From assembly GCF_018449775.1 (NCBI RefSeq), contig NZ_JAAVVB010000007.1, positions 1 through 64,000 on the forward strand: a stretch of 64,000 nt of DNA. Direction: 5' to 3'. Below, piece by piece: positions 52,342-60,780 of this stretch (its first letter is position 1; each line of letters starts with the position of its first letter). The DNA comes from Mucilaginibacter sp. dw_454 (GTDB lineage Bacteria; Bacteroidota; Bacteroidia; Sphingobacteriales; Sphingobacteriaceae). The notes beneath the pieces are model-generated. The model saw only the letters and a program-made list of their open reading frames with translations. It searched no databases and was not told the DNA's origin. The position numbers and the translations under genes were made by a program.

Positions 52342-54036
52342 ATGAAAACTAAATATCTGTTATTATTGGTTGGTGTGTGCACCATTATCAATGTTAACGC
52401 ACAAACCAAAGCTAAAAAAACAGCAAACTTAATAACAGAGTCTGCTACCTCAACAGACCTTCCCCGCCCTAAACTGGTTGTGGGTATTGTGGTAGACCAA
52501 ATGCGTTGGGATTATCTTTACCGCTATTATTCGCGCTATGGCAATACTGGTTTTAAACGCCTGCTTAACGAAGGCTTTAGCTGCGAAAACACCAATGTAG
52601 ATTATATACCGACCGTAACTGCAGCGGGCCATACAGCTATCTATACAGGCTCTGTGCCTGCCATCCATGGTATTGCCGGTAATGATTTCATTATCCAGGC
52701 TACCGGCAAATCTATGTATTGTACAGACGATACAACGGTACAAAGCGTTGGCGTAGATGGCAGCAAAACGGGGCAGATGTCGCCGCGTAACCTGATGACT
52801 ACTACCGTTACCGACGAATTAAGACTAGCCACCAATTTTAAATCGAAAGTAATTGGCATCGCATTAAAGGACCGTGGTGGAATTTTACCTGCCGGCCACA
52901 CCGCAAACGCGGCTTATTGGTTTGATGATAAAAGCGGCAACTGGATTACCAGTACCTATTACATGAAAGAATTACCTAAATGGGTAAAAGATTTCAACGA
53001 CCAAAAACTACCGGAAACTTATTTGAAATTAGATTGGACCACCCTTTACCCCATTGATACCTATACCCAAAGCACAGCCGATAACAATGCCTATGAAGGT
53101 GCATTTAAAGGAGCCGACAGCCCGACTTTCCCGGTTAAAACATCAGGCATGTATAAGGGTAATTTAGGGTTAATCCGCAGTGTGCCGTTTGGCAATACGT
53201 TTACTTTAGATCTGGCTATTGCGGCCATTAACGCCGAGCAATTGGGCACCCGTGATGCTACCGACTTTTTAGCGATGAGCCTTTCGTCTACCGATTATGT
53301 GGGCCATCAGTTTGGTATTAACGCCGTTGAGATTGAAGATACCTACCTGCGTTTAGACCGCGACCTGGGTGCTTTTTTAACTTACCTTGATGCTAAAGTA
53401 GGCAGAGGCAAATACACGGTATTTTTAACTGCCGATCATGGCGCCGCGCATAATCCGGCCTTTTTGAAAGATCAAAATATACCCGCAGGTGTATGGGATG
53501 ATGCAATATCTTTAAAGGATATCAATGCTTATTTGCTGGCTAAATACAAAGTAGATGGCATGGTACTAAGCTTTAACAATTACCAGGTTAACCTGAATAA
53601 CTACGCAATTAAATATCTAAGACTAGACGAGCAACAGGTAAAAAACGACTGTATCGCGTATTTACAAAAGTTGCCTTATGTTGCGTTTGCAGTTGATATG
53701 CAGAACATACAAAGCGCCAATATCCCGGAGGAATTACGTAGCCGCATCATCAACGGTTACAACGTTGAGCACAGTGGCGTTATCCAGATCATTTTAAAAC
53801 CGGGTTGGTTTACCGGCCATGGCACCAATGATAAAGGCCCAACCGGTACCACCCATGGCACCTGGAACCCATATGATGCACACATCCCGCTGGTATTTAT
53901 GGGCTGGGGCATTAATCACGGCTCGACCGCGCGTGAGGTACACATGACAGATATTACGCCGACGCTGTCTGCTTTACTTCATATTCAGGTACCCAATGGC
54001 TCTATCGGGCAGCCGGTGATCGAGGTGTTGAAGTAA
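52342..54036 (+). CDS. PafA-like secreted alkaline phosphatase
   Basis: A 564-residue member of the alkaline phosphatase superfamily with a signal peptide ending near NVNAQ (residue 21). The metal-site start is VVGIVVDQMRWDYL, and the Thr nucleophile is in PTVTAAGHTAIYTG (about residue 92). Later ligands lie in SSTDYVGHQFG, the LTADHG pair and GTTHGTWNPYDAHIP. This matches the Ca/Zn-dependent PafA type of Bacteroidetes, which releases phosphate from many organic monoesters and is exported. It stands alone between repeats. I see no phosphate-regulon site I could name. Confidence 0.9.
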   Translation: MKTKYLLLLVGVCTIINVNAQTKAKKTANLITESATSTDLPRPKLVVGIVVDQMRWDYLYRYYSRYGNTGFKRLLNEGFSCENTNVDYIPTVTAAGHTAIYTGSVPAIHGIAGNDFIIQATGKSMYCTDDTTVQSVGVDGSKTGQMSPRNLMTTTVTDELRLATNFKSKVIGIALKDRGGILPAGHTANAAYWFDDKSGNWITSTYYMKELPKWVKDFNDQKLPETYLKLDWTTLYPIDTYTQSTADNNAYEGAFKGADSPTFPVKTSGMYKGNLGLIRSVPFGNTFTLDLAIAAINAEQLGTRDATDFLAMSLSSTDYVGHQFGINAVEIEDTYLRLDRDLGAFLTYLDAKVGRGKYTVFLTADHGAAHNPAFLKDQNIPAGVWDDAISLKDINAYLLAKYKVDGMVLSFNNYQVNLNNYAIKYLRLDEQQVKNDCIAYLQKLPYVAFAVDMQNIQSANIPEELRSRIINGYNVEHSGVIQIILKPGWFTGHGTNDKGPTGTTHGTWNPYDAHIPLVFMGWGINHGSTAREVHMTDITPTLSALLHIQVPNGSIGQPVIEVLK

Positions 54037-54041
54037 AAATA

Positions 54042-54128
54042 TTGTCATTGCGAGGAGGAACGACGAAGCAATCGCACGCGTTAACGCCGTCCTCCTTGCG
54101 ATTGTCATGCTACGCTCGCAATGACAAT
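54042..54128. repeat. REP-like palindrome TGTCATTGCGAG (family F1, copy 2)
   Basis: ATTGTCATTGCGAGGAGGAA and the inverted end CTCGCAATGACAAT flank inner arms GCAATCGCACG and TGCGATTGTCATGC. It begins 6 bp after the phosphatase stop. Confidence 0.87.
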
Positions 54129-54197
54129 TTCCATTTGATGAGCCGCACAACAAAACAACTTGAGCTTTACAACAAAGCGCTGCCGCTCATACTGCCA

Positions 54198-54205
54198 TAC
54201 CTTTG
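54198..54205 (+). promoter_or_regulatory. -7 promoter box of the SDR gene
   Basis: TACCTTTG is an exact TAnnTTTG box 23 bp before the ATG. A -33 TTTG at the usual spacing is not present. Confidence 0.5.
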
Positions 54206-54228
54206 TCTTAAACAAAATCAAAAAGACA

Positions 54229-55107
54229 ATGGCAAAAATATGGTTTATAACAGGTGCCTCCCGCGGATTGGGACGCAGCCTGACCGAGGCGGTACTGGCA
54301 GCTGGCGATAAAATAGCAGCTACAGCACGCAATACCGACGCGCTTAACGACTTGGTTGAAAAACACCCGGATCAAATCCACCCGATACAATTAGACGTTA
54401 CCGATTACCAACAAGTCGATAAAGCTGTTGCTGACGCGATCTCTACTTATGGCCGCATCGACATATTGGTAAACAATGCTGGCTTTGGCATCATTGGCGC
54501 AGCAGAAGCATATACAAATGAGCAGGTACGTAGTCAGTTGGAAACTAATTTATATGCCCCTATACAAATAACCCGTGCTGTGTTGCCGCACATGCGTAAG
54601 CAGCGCTCTGGTCGTATTTTACAGATCAGCTCGATAGGCGGCCGGGTTGGCAATGCAGGTGTAACTATGTATCAAGCCGCCAAATTTGGATTAAGTGGTT
54701 TTAGCGAGGCGCTAGCTAAAGAAGTTGAGTCATTGGGTATTTATGTTACCAGTGTCGAGCCGGGTGGATTCCGTACTGATTGGGCGGGTGCATCGATGAG
54801 CTACGCTCCGTCAGTTGAAGGCTATGAAGATACCGTCGACAAACGCGCCGAATATTTTCAGGCCGGCAGCTTTGTGCCTGTTGGCGATCCGGATAAAGCA
54901 GCAAAAGTAATGGTTGAGTTGGTTGATAGCCCCGAGCCACCGATACATTTGGTGTTGGGCAGCGAGGCCATCGGCTTTTTAAATCACGCCAACCAGGTTC
55001 GACAAGAAGAACAGGACAAATGGTTGCCGGTAAGTTTATCGACAGACCATGCAGATTCTGAAGATTTTGCAAATACGGATTTTGCTAAGAGTTTTTTGAA
55101 GAAGTAA
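54229..55107 (+). CDS. Short-chain dehydrogenase/reductase
   Basis: A 292-residue classical SDR started at ATG 54229 (MAKIWFITGASRGLG). The cofactor motif is TGASRGLG, with ATARN after the second strand suggesting NADP. NNAGFGIIG is present, and the catalytic Ser-Tyr-Lys are in QISSIGG and TMYQAAKFG. The C-terminal region is slightly extended. The substrate is unknown. An AraC-type regulator follows about 200 bp downstream on the same strand, beyond a large palindrome, so the two are not clearly one operon. Confidence 0.9.
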   Translation: MAKIWFITGASRGLGRSLTEAVLAAGDKIAATARNTDALNDLVEKHPDQIHPIQLDVTDYQQVDKAVADAISTYGRIDILVNNAGFGIIGAAEAYTNEQVRSQLETNLYAPIQITRAVLPHMRKQRSGRILQISSIGGRVGNAGVTMYQAAKFGLSGFSEALAKEVESLGIYVTSVEPGGFRTDWAGASMSYAPSVEGYEDTVDKRAEYFQAGSFVPVGDPDKAAKVMVELVDSPEPPIHLVLGSEAIGFLNHANQVRQEEQDKWLPVSLSTDHADSEDFANTDFAKSFLKK

Positions 55108-55136
55108 AAGCATAAGCACATCCTTATATAGCGTCA

Positions 55137-55272
55137 GACTCACCCGGTCTTCACTTCGTTTGACCACCCTCTCTTCGCCTTCGGCGGAAAGAGGGTATTT
55201 TATTTATTAAATAACCCTCTTTACCGCTTGCGGAAGAGAGGGTCGACGAGCAACGCGAAGTCGGGGTGAGTC
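55137..55272. repeat. Large nested palindrome GACTCACCC (family F2, copy 2)
   Basis: The outer arms GACTCACCC and GGGTGAGTC enclose two hairpins with CCCTCT/AGAGGG stems and GCCTTCGGC or CCGCTTGCGG loops, as in copy 1 at 47426-47568. It lies between the SDR and AraC genes. Confidence 0.87.
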
Positions 55273-55314
55273 CTCGGCGGAAATCATTATTAATTGTTTT
55301 ATACCTTAGTACCA

Positions 55315-56118
55315 ATGCCACCAACCAATAGCATCATCCCAACTCAAATACTCTATTCCTGCTACGCTCATGCCAGCAGCGAGGGCGAGCAATTTATAGC
55401 CGAGCATATTTTCAGCTTTATCTTTTCGGGTAACCAAATGATGCGTGTTGGCGATAGGACGTTTGAGTTTCAACCCGGCGACTTCCGGTTTTTCCGGAAG
55501 AACCAATTATGTAAATTCAGGAAACAACCTGTTCCCGGCGGCGAGTTTATATCGTTATCGATAAGGCTGGATAAAACAACATTGCAAGCCATGAGTCAGG
55601 AATTGAATCTGCATGCTGACCGACAATATATTGGCGACGAGATTTTGCAACTTGAGCCAAACGACCTGCTGCGAGGCTTCGTGGAATCCATGAAACCCTA
55701 TCTAAAAGCAGGTCAAGATATCGATCCTATGATAGCCGGGTTAAAGGTTAAAGAAGCGGTAATGCTATTGCTGCAAATCAATCCGCAGCTAAAAAATATT
55801 TTGTTTGATTTTGCCGAACCGGGCAAGATGGATCTCGAAGCTTTTATGACCAAAAACTATAAGTTCAATGTAGACATTAACCGCTTTGCCTATTTAACCG
55901 GCCGCAGCCTGGCCACGTTTAAAAGAGATTTCGAGCGAATTTTTCATACCTCCCCTAACAAATGGCTGCAGCAAAAGCGCCTGGATGACGCACATTACCT
56001 CATCAAAGAAAAAGGCTGGCGATCGTCGGATGTATATATGGAAGTTGGTTTTAAAGATCTTTCTCACTTCTCTTTTGCGTTTAAGAAAGCTTTTGGGGTG
56101 GCGCCGTCAAGGTTGTGA
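55315..56118 (+). CDS. AraC-family transcriptional regulator
   Basis: A 267-residue protein when started at ATG 55315. The N-terminal cupin-like ligand domain (about residues 20-100) contains GDRTFEFQPGDFRFF. The C-terminal pair of helix-turn-helix motifs spans about 170-267 (NRFAYLTGRSLATFKRDFERIF, then SSDVYMEVGFKDLSHFSFAFKKAFG). It may control the SDR gene upstream, but no operator is visible. A possible -7 box TACCTTAG ends 5 bp before the ATG, so the mRNA leader may be almost absent. Confidence 0.9.
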   Translation: MPPTNSIIPTQILYSCYAHASSEGEQFIAEHIFSFIFSGNQMMRVGDRTFEFQPGDFRFFRKNQLCKFRKQPVPGGEFISLSIRLDKTTLQAMSQELNLHADRQYIGDEILQLEPNDLLRGFVESMKPYLKAGQDIDPMIAGLKVKEAVMLLLQINPQLKNILFDFAEPGKMDLEAFMTKNYKFNVDINRFAYLTGRSLATFKRDFERIFHTSPNKWLQQKRLDDAHYLIKEKGWRSSDVYMEVGFKDLSHFSFAFKKAFGVAPSRL

Positions 56119-56127
56119 CAAATCACA

Positions 56128-56206
56128 TTGTCATTGCGAGGAGGAACGACGAAGCAATCGCACGTTGCAAAGTTCGCGATTGCCACGCTTCGCTCGCAAT
56201 GACAAA
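56128..56206. repeat. REP-like palindrome TGTCATTGCGAG (family F1, copy 3)
   Basis: TTGTCATTGCGAGGAGGAAC on the left and CTCGCAATGACAAA on the right. It fills the space between the converging AraC and LUD genes, a place where a bidirectional terminator is needed. Confidence 0.87.
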
Positions 56207-56210
56207 CTTT

Positions 56211-56849
56211 CTATCCCTCCAACAAAAACACCAATAGTTCTTTAGGGCCATGAGCGCCCAGCACCAGCGTTTTCTCAATGTCGGCGGTGCGGCTTGGGCC
56301 GGTAATGTTTGATATCATGGATGGGATATTGCCGTTGTATTTTTTCTTAATCAACGCGAAGCCATCTTTTAAATCAGGCACCAATTGCGAGGTATAAGCC
56401 AGCACAATATGCACTTCGGGATAAATGCTCAGCCTGCGGCCTGCAAGTTGCCCGCTTGACACCATTATGCTGCCATTACGCGCCACCAAAGCTTCGCAAA
56501 GGGTAATACCGACTTCGGCCTGGGTAAAGTCTTTATCAGTCTCAAAAAACGGGTATTCGTAACGGTTCAACACCTCCTGTAAAGCCGGCTCCCAGCAGTA
56601 AATTTTGCGCCAGCTGCGTTTTTCGGCCAGTTCAAGCAGTACCGCAATAAAGTCCACTTCATCCTCGCAGAAGGCGAACTGTCCTTGTACGGCGCTGAAC
56701 TCTTCGGCAAACATCAGGTCCAGATCCTCGGGTGCCGGCGGATACATCGGCAGGGTTTCCAGGTTTGGATAAGGATTATCTCTTTTCTCTAACAGGGCCT
56801 GTCGGATCTTCTTTAGCAGCTTTTCTTTGGATGTGGTAATATCTCGCAT
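56211..56849 (-). CDS. LUD-domain (LutC/YkgG-like) protein
   Basis: A 212-residue protein of the LUD family. It shows ITLCEALVARNGSIMVSS near residue 130 and the C-terminal SNITGPSRTADIEKTLVLGAHGP motif. LutC works with iron-sulfur LutA/LutB in lactate oxidation, but lutA and lutB are not next to it. In many Bacteroidetes a lone LUD gene follows ftsH as here. That suggests another, still unknown role (family context, inference). An ftsH terminator lies between the genes, so it may use its own promoter. Confidence 0.88.
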   Translation of the reverse strand: MRDITTSKEKLLKKIRQALLEKRDNPYPNLETLPMYPPAPEDLDLMFAEEFSAVQGQFAFCEDEVDFIAVLLELAEKRSWRKIYCWEPALQEVLNRYEYPFFETDKDFTQAEVGITLCEALVARNGSIMVSSGQLAGRRLSIYPEVHIVLAYTSQLVPDLKDGFALIKKKYNGNIPSMISNITGPSRTADIEKTLVLGAHGPKELLVFLLEG

Positions 56850-56897
56850 TAAATCGGTTTATTTTGACCTTAGATGTAAAAAATAGTATAAAATAAA

Positions 56898-56940
56898 AAA
56901 GTCCTTAGCGGTAAGTTTAAAACTTTAAGCTAAGGACTTT
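56898..56940 (-). terminator. ftsH terminator
   Basis: On the minus strand AAAGTCCTTAGC and GCTAAGGACTTT (56929-56940 and 56898-56909) pair perfectly, followed by a T run. Confidence 0.88.
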
Positions 56941-56953
56941 GAATGGCTTTTAT

Positions 56954-59071
56954 TTATTCGCCCTGATTGGCTTCTTTTTCCTCAGGATTTCTTTCAAATG
57001 TTCCGGAGTGGTCAACCACACCTTCATGCTGTAAACCTTGTGCAGCAGCTTCCTGGTTTGCGCCGGGATCGTCTACACCATTCACAAACTCATCATAAGT
57101 AGTGCGGTGCTCAAATGGGCGTTTACCTAAGATCTCTTCCAAATCAGATTGGAACAAAATCTCTTTCTCCAATAGTTTCTCTGCCAGTTTGATCAAACCT
57201 TCGCGTTTATCTAACAGCAACTGTTTGGTACGTGCATACACCGCGTTGATCTGGCCACGTACTTCGTTATCAATCAGCTCTGAAGTTTTTTCAGAGTATG
57301 GTTTGTTAAACTGGTATTCGCCCTGTGTATCATTGAAAGATACGTTACCTACTTTTTCATTCATACCATAGATAGTAACCATGGCGTATGATAATTTGGT
57401 AATGCGCTCTAAATCGTTTTGCGCGCCGGTAGAAATCTTACCGAAAGTAATATCCTCGGCAACACGGCCACCCATCGTCATACACATACCATCTTCTAAC
57501 TGCTCGATGGTATACAAGAACTGTTCTTTAGGCAAGTATTGCGCATAACCCAACGCAGCAACACCACGCGGCACGATAGATACCTTAACCAACGGATCAG
57601 CATGTTCCAGGAACCAGCCTGCAATAGCGTGGCCCGCTTCGTGATAAGCAACAATGCGTTTTTCTTCAGGAGATATAATTTTGTTCTTTTTCTCCAAACC
57701 CCCAATCACACGGTCAATAGCATCCTGGAAATCCTGCATATCTACCGCCTCTTTGTTACGGCGTGCCGCAATAAGGGCAGCCTCGTTACAAACGTTAGCA
57801 ATCTCGGCACCGGCAAAGCCAGGAGTTTGTGCCGATAGTTTTTTAGCGTCAACACCTTCGGCCAGTTTAACCGGTTTTAAGTGTACTTTAAATATCTGTT
57901 CGCGGCCAATCAAATCTGGCTTATCAATAGATACTTGTCTGTCAAAACGTCCGGGGCGTAATAAAGCCGAGTCTAATACGTCAGGACGGTTAGTAGCTGC
58001 CAGGATAATGATACCAGAGTCGGTACCAAAACCGTCCATCTCTACCAATAACTGGTTCAATGTATTCTCACGCTCGTCGTTACCACCTACAATATTGTTT
58101 TTACCACGGGCACGGCCAATAGCGTCAATCTCATCAATAAAAATAATACACGGCGCTTTGTCCTTAGCCTGGCGGAACAGATCACGAACACGTGACGCAC
58201 CCACGCCCACAAACATCTCCACAAAATCAGAACCTGACAGTGAGAAGAAAGGCACCTGCGCTTCGCCGGCAACAGCTTTAGCTAATAACGTTTTACCGGT
58301 ACCTGGCGAGCCTACTAAAAGCGCGCCTTTGGGTATTTTACCGCCCAGGTTGGTATATTTTTTAGGGTTTTTCAAGAAATCGACGATCTCCATTACCTCT
58401 TGCTTCGCTTCTTCTAAACCGGCAACATCATTGAAGGTAACCGATACTTGTGCCTCTTTATCAAACAAGGTAGCTTTTGATTTACCGATGTTGAAGATCT
58501 GACCACCGGGGCCGCCACCTGCACCACCACCCATACGGCGCATAATAAACATCAGCACCACCGCAAACAGCACAATCATGATAACGCTTTGTACCAAGCC
58601 GTTAGATAGCAGGCTATCATGCGGTACATATTTAACGCTGATGCGTTGTGCCTCGGGCACGTCTTTCTGTGCGTTGGCAATAGATTGTTTTAAGCTCTCA
58701 AACGATGCATCAGTAAAAGTAAACTGGGGGTCGCCGGGGCTTCTGCCAAAGGCGTTCTGCTGTTTAGCAACCTCGGCATATTGCGGCTTCTTTAAGCTGT
58801 CTTTTTTAATGTGAACGTCGGCTACCAGGTAGTCGCCATTTTTATAGGCCTCCACGTAATCCACGTCGCCGGGCTTAAGCATTTCGGTTTCGAAACGCTT
58901 AAAGTCAATTAAATTACTACTAGTATTGCCAGAAAAATAAACCACACCCAAAAACACAGCTATCGCAACTGCATATAGCCACATAAAACTAAATTTAGGT
59001 GGCTTAGGCGCTATTCTTTTATTCGGTATCTTTCTTATCGGTTTTGGTTTATCCAATTTCTTATCTTCCAT
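56954..59071 (-). CDS. ftsH: ATP-dependent zinc metalloprotease FtsH
   Basis: A 705-residue membrane protease that degrades misassembled membrane proteins and selected regulators. Two membrane helices lie near residues 27-45 and 160-178, with a periplasmic domain between. The AAA ATPase has Walker A GSPGTGKT (about 254) and Walker B IIFIDEID, followed by the second-region-of-homology arginines in [21 protein letters not shown]. The zinc site is HEAGH (about 479). The tail is acidic and rich in Glu and Asn. It is preceded by rsfS (45 bp) and probably transcribed with it. Confidence 0.97.
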   Translation of the reverse strand: MEDKKLDKPKPIRKIPNKRIAPKPPKFSFMWLYAVAIAVFLGVVYFSGNTSSNLIDFKRFETEMLKPGDVDYVEAYKNGDYLVADVHIKKDSLKKPQYAEVAKQQNAFGRSPGDPQFTFTDASFESLKQSIANAQKDVPEAQRISVKYVPHDSLLSNGLVQSVIMIVLFAVVLMFIMRRMGGGAGGGPGGQIFNIGKSKATLFDKEAQVSVTFNDVAGLEEAKQEVMEIVDFLKNPKKYTNLGGKIPKGALLVGSPGTGKTLLAKAVAGEAQVPFFSLSGSDFVEMFVGVGASRVRDLFRQAKDKAPCIIFIDEIDAIGRARGKNNIVGGNDERENTLNQLLVEMDGFGTDSGIIILAATNRPDVLDSALLRPGRFDRQVSIDKPDLIGREQIFKVHLKPVKLAEGVDAKKLSAQTPGFAGAEIANVCNEAALIAARRNKEAVDMQDFQDAIDRVIGGLEKKNKIISPEEKRIVAYHEAGHAIAGWFLEHADPLVKVSIVPRGVAALGYAQYLPKEQFLYTIEQLEDGMCMTMGGRVAEDITFGKISTGAQNDLERITKLSYAMVTIYGMNEKVGNVSFNDTQGEYQFNKPYSEKTSELIDNEVRGQINAVYARTKQLLLDKREGLIKLAEKLLEKEILFQSDLEEILGKRPFEHRTTYDEFVNGVDDPGANQEAAAQGLQHEGVVDHSGTFERNPEEKEANQGE

Positions 59072-59116
59072 TTGTCGTTTAAATCTCTCTTGTAATTAAA
59101 AATCAATGCTGTAAAA

Positions 59117-59491
59117 TTAAGCGCTCTTATAGCTCTTTATCTCAGCATCTCCCCACAGGTCCTCTACTCCGTAATATTCGCGTTTGTCTGTTCTGAAAAT
59201 GTGGACCACCACATCTATATAATCCAGCAGTATCCATTCTCCATATTCCAGGCCCTCTTTGCGCCAGGGGTCCTGTTTTAAGGCTTTGTAAATCTCTTCT
59301 TCAATGCTATTGGCTATGGCTTTGACTTGTGTGGATGAATCGGCATGACATATTACAAAATAATCTGTCACTGAACTGTGGAGATTACGAAGGTCTAGCC
59401 TTACTATGTCGTTCCCTTTCTTTTCCTGTATGCCGTGTATGGCTAATTCAGAAATATAACCTGATTCACTGGTCGCTTTATTTTTTGCCAT
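59117..59491 (-). CDS. rsfS: Ribosome silencing factor RsfS
   Basis: A 124-residue protein of the RsfS/Iojap family, which binds uL14 on the 50S subunit and blocks joining of the subunits in starvation. Typical motifs are DIVRLDLRNLHSSVTDYFVICHADSST and GEWILLDYIDVVVHIF. It is the first gene of the leftward rsfS-ftsH unit and is divergent from birA. The region between them is short, so their promoters must overlap. Confidence 0.95.
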   Translation of the reverse strand: MAKNKATSESGYISELAIHGIQEKKGNDIVRLDLRNLHSSVTDYFVICHADSSTQVKAIANSIEEEIYKALKQDPWRKEGLEYGEWILLDYIDVVVHIFRTDKREYYGVEDLWGDAEIKSYKSA

Positions 59492-59545
59492 TAAAAAGAA
59501 TTAGTTTTGAACGTTTTTGAGTTTAGCATTATTATAAATATAACA

Positions 59546-60322
59546 TTGCAAAATAACATATTTTCAGGATTATTTGTTGGACAAAATTTACTGACATTAA
59601 AAGAAGTAGACTCTACCAACACTTTCCTTAAAAACCTATTGTCAAATTCCAAGCCAGTACCGGAGGGAACGGTCATTATGGCAGAGACGCAATTTGCCGG
59701 CCGCGGTCAGCAGAACAATAAATGGCACGCCGAACCGGGCAAAAACCTGACCTTCAGCCTTCTTTTAAAACCACATTTTTTGGACATCGGCAACCAGTTT
59801 GACCTAAACCGGGCCATCAGTATGGGCGTTTATGATACACTGTGTCCGTTATTGGGCAATATGCTTAAAATCAAGTGGCCCAATGACATATACTATGGCG
59901 ATAAGAAACTGGGCGGCATGTTGATCGAAAATTTATTGCAGGGCAGCCAGATCAAAAACTCGGTAATTGGGATAGGGTTAAACATCAACCAGCAAAACTT
60001 TCCGGACGATGCCGCCAACGCCACATCTGTAAAACAGATATTACAGAGGGATTACGAACTTAAAGATATATTAGCTGACATTTGCAACAACATTGAAGCC
60101 TGGTATTTAAATTTAAAAGCCGGTAAAACAAGTGTTGTAAGGAATACATATTTATCGCGACTATACTGGTATAGCCAGGAAAAACATTTTAGAGCAGCCG
60201 GGCAAGAATTTACAGGTACCATTACCGGTGTTAAAGATAATGGCCTGCTGGTAGTAAAACACAACGATACTGAAACCACCTATAACCTTAAAGAGATAGA
60301 ATTTTTAAACAAACAACCATGA
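59546..60322 (+). CDS. birA: Biotin--[acetyl-CoA-carboxylase] ligase
   Basis: A protein of about 258 residues that attaches biotin to its carrier domain. The ligase motif is GRGQQNNKWH in place of the usual GRGRRG, and the active Lys region is KIKWPNDIYYGDKKLGGMLIE. A C-terminal SH3-like domain begins near LYWYSQEKHF. There is no N-terminal winged helix, so it is not a repressor. The start is uncertain: TTG 59546 gives the usual N-terminus for the family, while TTG 59507 would nearly abut rsfS. The stop overlaps the start of the next gene (ATGA). Confidence 0.9.
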   Translation: MQNNIFSGLFVGQNLLTLKEVDSTNTFLKNLLSNSKPVPEGTVIMAETQFAGRGQQNNKWHAEPGKNLTFSLLLKPHFLDIGNQFDLNRAISMGVYDTLCPLLGNMLKIKWPNDIYYGDKKLGGMLIENLLQGSQIKNSVIGIGLNINQQNFPDDAANATSVKQILQRDYELKDILADICNNIEAWYLNLKAGKTSVVRNTYLSRLYWYSQEKHFRAAGQEFTGTITGVKDNGLLVVKHNDTETTYNLKEIEFLNKQP

Positions 60323-60771
60323 AAAAAGCATTAGCTATAATTGCCGCCTTATTTTTAACCGTTGGCGCTTATGCCCAAATTGAAACACCTGTTAAATGGG
60401 CTTATGCTGCCAAGAGAACCAGCCCTACAGAGGTTACCGTTTTCTTAAAAGCAAGCATAGACCCGGGCTGGCATATTTACTCATTGAATGTAAAAGATGG
60501 CGGGCCTATCAAAACATCATTCACCTTTGCAAAGTCTAAAGACTATATATTGGGTGGCCCTGCTACCGAGCCAAAAGCAACCACCCGTTTTGAAAAGGCT
60601 TTTAATATGGATGTAAGCTTTTTTGAGAAAGAGGTGATCTTCCAGCAAAAAATAAAATTAAAATCAGCCAGGGTTACTGCCATAAAAGGGTCTTTAGAGT
60701 ACATGACCTGTAACGATTCAAAATGTCTGCCACCGGACGATGTTAATTTTTCTATCCCTTTAGGTAAATAA
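60319..60771 (+). CDS. DsbD N-terminal-domain-like periplasmic protein
   Basis: A 150-residue protein with a signal peptide (cleavage near AYAQ, residue 20) and one immunoglobulin-like domain of the DsbD-alpha type. The paired cysteines are in YMTCNDSKCLPP (C-x4-C), as expected for the domain that receives electrons from the DsbD membrane part. The gene overlaps birA by 4 bp and precedes the DsbD core gene by 9 bp. The domain that is N-terminal in proteobacterial DsbD is therefore encoded separately here. Confidence 0.85.
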   Translation: MKKALAIIAALFLTVGAYAQIETPVKWAYAAKRTSPTEVTVFLKASIDPGWHIYSLNVKDGGPIKTSFTFAKSKDYILGGPATEPKATTRFEKAFNMDVSFFEKEVIFQQKIKLKSARVTAIKGSLEYMTCNDSKCLPPDDVNFSIPLGK

Positions 60772-60780
60772 TTTATAGCG

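Noticed and set aside
30817-56206. Intergenic repeats as a CRISPR array
   Set aside because: The repeats are single, palindromic, of different families and kilobases apart; there are no regular spacers and no cas genes.
56211-56849. LUD protein as part of a lactate-utilisation (lutABC) operon
   Set aside because: No iron-sulfur LutA or LutB gene is adjacent; the neighbour is ftsH.
57654-58502. A 282-codon open frame on the plus strand
   Set aside because: It is fully antisense to the conserved AAA part of ftsH, has no recognisable domain and follows from the codon use of ftsH.
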